Source: DATATB01 sp036268995
GTDB taxonomy: Bacteria; Planctomycetota; Planctomycetia; Pirellulales; PNKZ01
Direction of reading: 5' to 3'
Assembly (NCBI GenBank): GCA_036268995.1
Contig: DATATB010000191.1
Coordinates: forward strand, 1 to 32,001
DNA length: 32,001 bases
The notes beneath the pieces are model-generated. The model did not search any database. It saw only the letters and a program-made list of their open reading frames with translations, and was not told the origin of the DNA. The translations under genes and the position numbers were made by a program. This document shows positions 1 through 6,109 of the stretch, in pieces. How positions within the stretch are numbered: the stretch's first letter is position 1; every line of letters begins with the position of its first letter.

Positions 1-4
1 CTCC

Positions 5-76
5 GGCCGCATCGGAACGGGAAGGACGTTTGCGCGACCGGGCGGTCCCAGCCCTAAAGGGCTGGGCTATGGAAAA
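5..76. repeat. Half of a dispersed composite palindromic repeat, cut by the window edge
   Basis: This stretch matches the reverse complement of the left half of the element at 3499-3651. Shared landmarks, in order, are GGCCGCATCGGAA, TTTGCGCGA, GGTCCCAGCCCT, GGGCTGGGCTA and GGAAAA. The match begins at the exact symmetry centre of the 3499-3651 element, so the other half probably lies just left of the window. No transposase is nearby. It lies downstream of the small gene ending at 138. Confidence 0.75.
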
Positions 77-137
77 CGCTGTCTTGCGCCACCTACAAAT
101 ACGACGCTCACTCGAATTCTCAGCAGCAGCAATTTCG

Positions 138-662
138 CTACTTGGCTGCGGGCGGGGCGGAGACTATGCGCATGCTGACGACTTGGCGAATCCAGCGGGC
201 ATGCTGCTTTTCGTGGGGGACGACCATGCGCAGGGGGCCCTCTTTGGCCGGTAGCGGCTGGCCGTCTTTGCGATCGGCCAAGAGCACGAGCTGGTCGGTG
301 CTGGCAGGGTCGAGTTCTGGTAAGGCAAACACTACCCGATAGCCGTCGGTGGCTTCGACCAGCAAGTAGCTGGCCAAACGCGGCCCGCGGAGCGATTTGC
401 CGAGGGGGACTTCCGCGCGCTCGAGCACTTGCGCCAGCGTCACGCCCTCATAGGTTGCCAGTTCGCCGTCGCGGCCTTTGACCTGCGCCTTGATGCGCGG
501 CATTGCTTGCAGATCGTCAGCCGAGAGCCGAGTCTCGCGACCCGACTCATTGGTGATGACCAAGGCCGCCGTCGACTCTTGGGCGGGCGCGGCCAGCACG
601 CTGCCAATGCCCAATGCGGCAAGCGCCAGTGCGGCGATCACAGACTTGCAGCGGATGGACAT
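138..662 (-). CDS. Exported Moco-fold (sulfite-oxidase-like) domain protein lacking the Moco cysteine
   Basis: This encodes 174 residues, starting with a Sec-type signal peptide (residues 1-25, basic MSIRCK followed by a hydrophobic AALALAALGIGSVLAA stretch). The rest resembles the oxidoreductase molybdopterin-binding fold: a LSADDLQAMPR segment, a YEGVTLAQVLERA segment, a DGYRVVFALPELDP segment and a PLRMVVPHEK..RWIRQV ending. That layout is typical of the short stand-alone periplasmic members of the family. The mature part contains no cysteine, so the residue that coordinates molybdenum in sulfite oxidases is absent; it may bind without catalysing, or do something else. It lies 24 nt downstream of the aldehyde dehydrogenase on the same strand, so cotranscription is likely. 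A ModE/ModA-like regulator is encoded divergently from that pair, which supports a molybdenum theme. The family assignment is good; the function is unknown. Confidence 0.7.
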   Translation of the reverse strand: MSIRCKSVIAALALAALGIGSVLAAPAQESTAALVITNESGRETRLSADDLQAMPRIKAQVKGRDGELATYEGVTLAQVLERAEVPLGKSLRGPRLASYLLVEATDGYRVVFALPELDPASTDQLVLLADRKDGQPLPAKEGPLRMVVPHEKQHARWIRQVVSMRIVSAPPAAK

Positions 663-686
663 GGCAGCCGGCTTACCTTGCTTGGC

Positions 687-2150
687 TTATCCCAGCTTGA
701 TGGTGACGGTCTTACGCTCGGTGTAGTGCTCCAGCGCGGCTTCGCCGAAATCGCGGCCCTGGCCCGACATCTTGAAGCCGCCGAAGGGCGTGGTGGGATC
801 GACCACGTGGTAGCAGTTGACCCACACGGTGCCGGCCTTCACGCGCTTGGCGAACAGGTGCGCCTTGTCGATGTTCTTGGTCCAGACGCCGGCCGCCAGG
901 CCGTAGTACGTGCTGTTGGCCCGATCGACCACTTCGTCGATGCCCTTGAACGGCAACACGCTGACCACGGGCCCAAAGATTTCGTCCCGGGCAATCGCCA
1001 TGTCGTCGCGAACATTGTCGAAAATCGTGGGCTCGACGAAGAAGCCCTGTTTGCCGGACCGTTGGCCGCCGGTCACGAGCTTCGCTCCTTGCTTCTGGCC
1101 CAGGTCGACGTAGTGCAGGATCTTGTCCAGTTGCTCCTGCGAAACCTGCGGGCCTTGCTCGGTGGCGGGGTCGAGCTGGTTGCCGATCTTGCGAGTCTTG
1201 GCCTTGGCGGCCAGCCGCTCGACGAATTCGTCCTTGATCTTGCTCTCGACGAACAACCGGCTGCCGGCCGTGCAGCACTGGCCGCCGTGAAAATAGATGG
1301 CGTGAAAGGCGCCGGCCACCGCGTCGTCCATGTTGGCGTCGGCAAAGATCACGTTGGGGCTCTTGCCGCCAAGCTCGTAAGTGGCCCGCTTGAGCGTGTT
1401 GGCCGTGGCCTTCTGGATGATCTTGGCCGTGTCGACGTGTCCGGTGAAGGCGATCTTGTCGACGTCGGGATGCGTGCAGATCGCGGCGCCGGCCGTTTCG
1501 CCCAAGCCGTTGATGATGTTCACGACGCCGGCCGGAAGGCCCGCCTCGATCGCCAACTCGCCCATGCGCAGGGCCGTCAGCGGCGTCTGCTCGGCCGGCT
1601 TGAGCACGACCGTATTGCCGCAGGCCAAGGCCGGACCCCACTTGGCCGCCAGGATGAACAGCGGGAAGTTCCAAGGGATGATCTGCCCGACGACGCCCAC
1701 CGGCTGGCGGAGCGTGTAGGCCAGAAAGTTGCCGCGAGCGGGCAGCGTGCGGCCTTCGATCTTGTCGGCCCAGCCGCCGAAGTACCGGAGCACGTTGACG
1801 GCGCCGCGGACGTCGTTGACCGCGTCGGTGATCGTTTTGCCGGAATTGAGCGATTCGAGCTCGGCCAACTCCTGCGTATTTTCCAGCATCAGATCGGCGA
1901 GGCGAAAGATCAGGTTGCCGCGGTCGGCGGCGTCCATCGTGCTCCACGGGCCGCGCTCCAGCGCGCGGCGTGCGGCCTTGACCGCCTTGTCCACGTCCTC
2001 GGCACCGCCAGCCGAGACCTGAGCAATCACTTCGCCGGTGGCCGGATTCAGCGTCTCCAGCGACTGGCCGTCGGCCGAGTCGACCCACTGGTTGTCGATT
2101 AACAGTTGGGTTTGACGGATCTGCGTAGCGGGCTGGGCCGTGGTTGCCAT
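687..2150 (-). CDS. Aldehyde dehydrogenase (NAD(P)+-dependent, class 1/2-like)
   Basis: The enzyme oxidises aldehydes to carboxylates with NAD(P)+. At 487 residues it has normal length for the family. Visible motifs are the cofactor-site IIPWNFPL at 158-165 (Asn161), the general base in ELGGKSPN (Glu259) and the nucleophile in GGQCCTAGSR (Cys293). The start is placed at the ATG at 2150, which gives MATTAQPATQ. The frame stays open 41 codons further upstream, but that extension is unlike the family, and a GCGAGG purine stretch precedes the chosen ATG. It probably forms a two-gene unit with the Moco-fold protein 24 nt downstream. The substrate cannot be told from sequence; the overall look is of a retinal/betaine/phenylacetaldehyde-type cytosolic enzyme. 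Confidence 0.93.
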   Translation of the reverse strand: MATTAQPATQIRQTQLLIDNQWVDSADGQSLETLNPATGEVIAQVSAGGAEDVDKAVKAARRALERGPWSTMDAADRGNLIFRLADLMLENTQELAELESLNSGKTITDAVNDVRGAVNVLRYFGGWADKIEGRTLPARGNFLAYTLRQPVGVVGQIIPWNFPLFILAAKWGPALACGNTVVLKPAEQTPLTALRMGELAIEAGLPAGVVNIINGLGETAGAAICTHPDVDKIAFTGHVDTAKIIQKATANTLKRATYELGGKSPNVIFADANMDDAVAGAFHAIYFHGGQCCTAGSRLFVESKIKDEFVERLAAKAKTRKIGNQLDPATEQGPQVSQEQLDKILHYVDLGQKQGAKLVTGGQRSGKQGFFVEPTIFDNVRDDMAIARDEIFGPVVSVLPFKGIDEVVDRANSTYYGLAAGVWTKNIDKAHLFAKRVKAGTVWVNCYHVVDPTTPFGGFKMSGQGRDFGEAALEHYTERKTVTIKLG

Positions 2151-2370
2151 GGATCGGAACCTCGCATTGGGGGGCGATACGCGGCCGATAGAGACGCCGC
2201 GATGCGTGCGGGACATTAACGGATCATAGCCGAGAGTTTCGGGCAGCGCGTGCCGCGTGTCAAGCAAGGCCAAAGTTACAGTCAGTTCCGGCCCGGGACC
2301 GCTGGCAGCCCCGGGCTACTCCGCGGATACTGAAGCAACGTAGCAGGAGCGAGCAGCGGGAGAGTGCGTC

Positions 2371-3453
2371 GTGGACGACAAGCCGTTTGAGTGGACGCGG
2401 GACTGGACGCTGGGGATGCGCATCTGGATGGAGCGCTCCGGCGAGACCGTGCTTGGCAAAGGCCGGGCCGAGCTGCTAGTAGCGATCGACCACACCAACA
2501 GCATCAGCGCCGCGGCGCGCGAGATGGGCATGTCGTACCGCCATGCCTGGGTCTTGGTGCAGGAGATCAACCAGGCGGCCGAGTCGCCGCTGGTCGAGGC
2601 CGCGGTCGGCGGCAAGCAAGGCGGCGGCGCGCGATTGACGACGGCCGGCCGGCAAGCGGTCAGTTTTTTCAACGCCTTGCAGTCCGAAATGGCCAATCGC
2701 GCGGCCGGCGCGTTGCGCCGCGCGCTGAACCTGCCGCACGAAACCGATTGCGTACACCTGGTCTCGTCCGTCAGCCTGCAAGAGGCCGTCGGCCAGATCC
2801 TCACCGAGTACGCCTTGCACCAGCCGAGCGTCGCCGTGAGGGCCGTCTACGGCGCCACCAACGAGCTGGCCGATTATCTGCTCGGCGGCATGGCTGCCGA
2901 CTTGTTTCTGGCCGCTGATCTTTCGCAGATCGAGCGGCTCGAACAAGCCGGCGTGTTAGAACCCAGCTCGCGCCAATTGCTGGTACGCAACGGCCTGGCC
3001 GTGATCAGTCTGCCCGGCCGCCAACTCCCGGTCCATAAGCCGGAGGATCTGCTCAAGGCCGACATCCGGCGCCTGGCACTGGCCGACCCGCTGAGCCCAC
3101 TGGGCAAAATGAGCCGCGCGTATCTCGAGCAACTCGGAATTTATGACGCGCTGTTGCCACGCGTCGTTCACGTCGACAATTCCAGCGCCGTGCTCGCCGC
3201 GCTGCACACCGGCCACGCCGACGTGGGCCTGGCGTTCGGCACCGAACCGGTGGCCAACGACCGCTGCCACGTGCTGTTTCGAGCACCGGCTAAGCTGGCG
3301 AACACCCAGTACGTCGGCGGCATCCTGCGCAGCGGACGCAAACGCGATGAGGCCGCCAGCCTGCTGGCGTTCTTCACCAGCCGCACGGCCCGAAGCTGCT
3401 TTCGCCGCTGTGGATTTCAACTGTCCAAGCAAGGCGTGCCGAGCACGGATTGA
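2371..3453 (+). CDS. ModE-type winged-helix regulator fused to a ModA-like molybdate-binding domain
   Basis: The protein has 360 residues. Residues 15-105 match the ModE N-terminal LysR-like helix-turn-helix, with the signature SISAAAREMGMSYRHAWVLV at 44-63 and GGKQGGGARLTTAG at 80-93. Residues 127-350 resemble periplasmic molybdate-binding proteins: SSVSLQEAV at 132-140, the YGATNELADYLLGGMAADLFLAAD region at 160-183, then LSPLGKMSRAYLEQLG and ALHTGHADVGLAFGTEP. There is no signal peptide, so the binding domain should be cytoplasmic and act as the effector sensor in place of the usual ModE TOBE domains. The start is a GTG at 2371. Divergent transcription from the aldehyde dehydrogenase/Moco-fold pair suggests those genes, or molybdate uptake and cofactor genes elsewhere, as targets. 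The ligand (molybdate or tungstate) is inferred from the family. Confidence 0.85.
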   Translation: MDDKPFEWTRDWTLGMRIWMERSGETVLGKGRAELLVAIDHTNSISAAAREMGMSYRHAWVLVQEINQAAESPLVEAAVGGKQGGGARLTTAGRQAVSFFNALQSEMANRAAGALRRALNLPHETDCVHLVSSVSLQEAVGQILTEYALHQPSVAVRAVYGATNELADYLLGGMAADLFLAADLSQIERLEQAGVLEPSSRQLLVRNGLAVISLPGRQLPVHKPEDLLKADIRRLALADPLSPLGKMSRAYLEQLGIYDALLPRVVHVDNSSAVLAALHTGHADVGLAFGTEPVANDRCHVLFRAPAKLANTQYVGGILRSGRKRDEAASLLAFFTSRTARSCFRRCGFQLSKQGVPSTD

Positions 3454-3498
3454 GCCCCGGCACTGAACGCACTCATTTAGGGGCAGCGCGAGTCGGTA

Positions 3499-3651
3499 TT
3501 TTCCGTAGCCCAGTCCCTTCAGGGCTGGGACCACGCGATCGCGCAAACCTTTTTCCCATTCCGATGCGGCCGGAGGCCGCATCGGAATGAGAAGAAGAAA
3601 TCCGTTCGCCGACGGTAAACCCAGCCCTAAAAGGGACTGGGCTACGGAAAA
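3499..3651. repeat. Composite palindromic repeat (nested inverted repeats, about 150 bp)
   Basis: The outer arms at 3499-3530 and 3620-3651 are inverted copies of each other (TTTTCCGTAGCCCAGTCCCTT at the left edge), with about one mismatch and one indel. In the centre lies a perfect 14-bp inverted repeat, 3558-3571 and 3575-3588, separated by GGA. A half copy occurs at 5-76. The element lies between two plus-strand genes and encodes nothing recognisable. It resembles non-autonomous repeats (MITE- or REP-like), but no terminal target duplication was established. Confidence 0.85.
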
Positions 3652-3761
3652 GAAGTGGCGGTATGTCGTCGCGCCCTGGCGTAGCATTTTCTTACCTGCC
3701 TTTGAGATGCCCCCACTTGTCCACGTTCAGACGTAGAATTGTTTGGAGGCCAACACGCGCC

Positions 3762-4853
3762 ATGCTGCAATCATTTATCGATCATGGTTTTTTGCCCCAG
3801 CGCGATCCGCTGCAGGGCTTTCCGCCGGGGCATGAACTGGCCGCGCTCGATCAGCTCGGCCACGATTTGCCGAGCTTGCTGTACAACGCGGCGTTCCGCG
3901 AGCATGTTCAGGGGCTGACGATTCCAGCTTTTTCGCCGCCGGAGGATCCCGCCGACGAGCTTGACTGGCTGCGGTTGTATTACGTGCGGCTGGGATTCCT
4001 GGCGTCGGCCTACGTCAACCAGATTGGCCAGCCGCCGGTGCATGAATTGCCCGACAACCTGGCCCAGCCGCTGGTCGAGGTTTGCCGGCGACTCAACCGG
4101 CCGCCGATCCTGAGCTACGACGGCTACGCGCTGTACAACTGGAAGCGCTTCGATCTGGCCGGCCCGATCGCGCTGGGCAATATCGACACGTTGCAAAACT
4201 TCGTCCACTTGTACGACGAGCACTGGTTCATCCTGGTACACGTGGAGATCGAAGCCATTGCGGCCGGCATTCTCGCGGCCATTGCCGAAGCGGACCAGGC
4301 CCTGGCCGGCCGCGACGAAGTGCGGCTGAATCGCGCGCTGGTGGCCATCGGCGATGCCGTGTGGCGGCAAGTGGCCGTGCTGCGGCGGATTCCCGAGCAC
4401 ATGGACCCGGCCGTGTATTACAAGGCTTTTCGGCCGTACATCCGGTTTTTCGAACGGGTCGTGTACGACGGGGTGGAAGCCGCGCCGCTCGATTATCGCG
4501 GCGAGACCGGCGCGCAGAGCAGCATCGTGCCCACGCTCGTGTCCTTCATGAAAATCCCGCACCGGCCGTCGCAGCTAACCAACCATCTGGCCGACATGCA
4601 AAACTTCATGCCGGCCGAACATCGCGCGCTGATCGCCGAGGTGGCGCAACTGCCGCCGGTGCGGCCGGTGGCCGACAAAGAGGCCTTTAACAACGTGCTC
4701 GAGGCGATGGCCACGTTTCGCGAAGTCCACTTCGGCTGGGCCAACGAATACATCCACAAGCGCGTCACCGATCCGCGCGGCACCGGCGGCACGCCCTACA
4801 TGCAATGGCTGGCCCAACTGATCGACGAAACGCGAGCGCACAAGATCGCGTAG
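3762..4853 (+). CDS. Indoleamine 2,3-dioxygenase family heme protein
   Basis: The protein has 363 residues and belongs to the IDO-type heme dioxygenases, which open the indole ring of tryptophan and related substrates. Recognisable blocks are RPPILSYDGYALYNWKR (113-129), the active-site helix DPAVYYKAFRPYI (215-227), GAQSSIVPTLVSF (250-262), LADMQNFMPAEHRAL (276-290), the proximal-heme block FREVHFGWANEYI (319-331) with His323, and GTGGT (340-344). By comparison with human IDO1 from memory, Arg224 corresponds to the substrate-binding Arg231, and Tyr219/Tyr220 replace Phe226/Phe227. The ATG at 3762 is chosen because GGAGG lies at 3745-3749; an in-frame start 33 codons upstream lacks support. 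A convergent diiron-type protein follows. No kynurenine-pathway genes are visible nearby, so the substrate could be tryptophan or another indole. Confidence 0.87.
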   Translation: MLQSFIDHGFLPQRDPLQGFPPGHELAALDQLGHDLPSLLYNAAFREHVQGLTIPAFSPPEDPADELDWLRLYYVRLGFLASAYVNQIGQPPVHELPDNLAQPLVEVCRRLNRPPILSYDGYALYNWKRFDLAGPIALGNIDTLQNFVHLYDEHWFILVHVEIEAIAAGILAAIAEADQALAGRDEVRLNRALVAIGDAVWRQVAVLRRIPEHMDPAVYYKAFRPYIRFFERVVYDGVEAAPLDYRGETGAQSSIVPTLVSFMKIPHRPSQLTNHLADMQNFMPAEHRALIAEVAQLPPVRPVADKEAFNNVLEAMATFREVHFGWANEYIHKRVTDPRGTGGTPYMQWLAQLIDETRAHKIA

Positions 4854-4867
4854 CGAGCTGCGCTGGG

Positions 4868-4936
4868 GTAGCGGAATTCGTGAGAATTCCGAAACGCCAC
4901 AAACAGGCCGGTCGGAAATCTCACGATTTCCGCTAC
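4868..4936. repeat. Pair of inverted REP-like units between convergent genes
   Basis: Two 25-bp units (4868-4892 plus, 4912-4936 minus) are inverted copies of each other, differing at two positions. Each unit is itself a small hairpin: GGAATTC-GTGA-GAATTCC in one and, in the same orientation, GGAAATC-GTGA-GATTTCC in the other, so the two differences preserve pairing. Related units occur at 17881-17972. The pair sits exactly between the stops of the genes ending at 4853 (plus) and 4947 (minus) and may act as a bidirectional terminator. Confidence 0.85.
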
Positions 4937-4946
4937 GAGCAAACAC

Positions 4947-5957
4947 TCACGCGTGGCTGATGACTTCGGACACGCGGGGCAGCTTGGCGGGGTCGATCAC
5001 GCGTGCGGCGAATGCGGTGTCGGGCCAGGTGTCGTCTTTGTCGGGCAGCGTGGCCAGTTGCGAAACGTAATAGGCCTGCACGCCGTCGGTCAGGATTTGC
5101 TCGGCGCCGGCCAGAAACTTGCCGGCGTCGAACCACGGCTCGCGGAAGTTTTCGAGCAACTCGTCGAGCGTCGCCTGCGAGTGGTGCTCTTCTTCCGAGT
5201 CGTGATACATCAGGTATCCCAGCGGAATCGACTTGGGCAGCGTGGCGTTGAGCCGCTTCATGCCCGCGACCCACGGCTTCCACAGGCTGTTGGCGGCCCA
5301 ATTCTCGATGCCGAACGAAGCGCCCAGCGCCAGGTTCTGATCGGTGCTGGCGTAGCAATTGAAAGTCGCGTCGACAAAGGCCACCGTGCCGGGCAGTCCG
5401 ATCCAGATCTTCGCCAGGTGCTCGAACTCCAGCCCCAAGGCGGCCGCCATATTTCGCAGCCAACTGAAGTGAACGGTGTCCATGCTCCAGCGGCCGGTCA
5501 ATTCGCCCTCGAAGCCGTGCTCGTAGGGAATGCCTTTTTCGTTCAGCAGCACCTTGAGCCGCTCGCCGTAGGACTCGGCCGTCGGGGCGTTGGCGACAAG
5601 CTTGGCCTGGGCCACGTCGAACTGCGCCGCAAACACCGAGAACTGTTGCAGCTCGTGGCGGGCTTGTGCCAACGTGACACCGCGGGCAAAACGCTGCAAG
5701 TAGCGGTTGCTGGCTACGATCGGATGGTACAAGACCCGCGCGCAGGCATCGACAATCAGCTGTGCAAAGTCGACGGCTGCCGCCGGCGTCATTTCGCCCT
5801 GCTGGACCAGCGCGTCCACTTGCCCCAGAACCCGGTCGGCCTGCGCCACAAACAATTGCAAATGCGCCGGCATTCGGCCGTCGGCTGGCACGAGGCCAAC
5901 GGAAGTAAACAATTCGCACGCCGAGGGCAACGAAGCGACATGAGCCGATGCACACAT
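4947..5957 (-). CDS. Heme-oxygenase-like diiron (HDO) superfamily protein, possible oxidase
   Basis: The protein has 336 residues and is mostly helical. It resembles the 'iron-containing redox enzyme' (Haem_oxygenas_2) group of heme-oxygenase-like diiron proteins. An N-terminal helical part contains YHPIVASNRYLQRFARG (77-93) and HELQQFSVFAAQFD (101-114). A central part has FGIENWAANSLW (215-226), and a later helix carries YHDSEEEHHSQATLDEL (251-267). Candidate metal ligands are Glu102, Glu218, His252, one of Glu255-257 and His258/His259; this is inferred by analogy and not aligned. The start is the ATG at 5957, preceded by GGGGAGA at good spacing; an upstream in-frame extension of 43 codons is rejected. 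It is convergent with the IDO-family gene, so the two are neighbours but not one transcript. The substrate is unknown. Confidence 0.65.
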   Translation of the reverse strand: MCASAHVASLPSACELFTSVGLVPADGRMPAHLQLFVAQADRVLGQVDALVQQGEMTPAAAVDFAQLIVDACARVLYHPIVASNRYLQRFARGVTLAQARHELQQFSVFAAQFDVAQAKLVANAPTAESYGERLKVLLNEKGIPYEHGFEGELTGRWSMDTVHFSWLRNMAAALGLEFEHLAKIWIGLPGTVAFVDATFNCYASTDQNLALGASFGIENWAANSLWKPWVAGMKRLNATLPKSIPLGYLMYHDSEEEHHSQATLDELLENFREPWFDAGKFLAGAEQILTDGVQAYYVSQLATLPDKDDTWPDTAFAARVIDPAKLPRVSEVISHA

Positions 5958-6109
5958 AAAACAGTCTCCCCGTCTTCCGCCCCAACCAGAATGCACGCGA
6001 GTGATTGCCCGAAGGAATTCTAGGAGCGAGCGCGCGTGCGGCAACGGAGCATTAGCGCAATGTAATGCGCGGGAGAATGCCGGCACCCCGAAAAGACTGG
6101 CGGGGCCGC

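Noticed and set aside
429..2102. 557-codon open frame on the plus strand
   Set aside because: It runs antisense to the aldehyde dehydrogenase, which has full family motifs. The long frame is a by-product of GC-rich codon use.
2223..2260. TATGAT and TTGACA hexamers upstream of the aldehyde dehydrogenase as a promoter
   Set aside because: On the minus strand the two are 29 bases apart, too far for a standard sigma-70 promoter.
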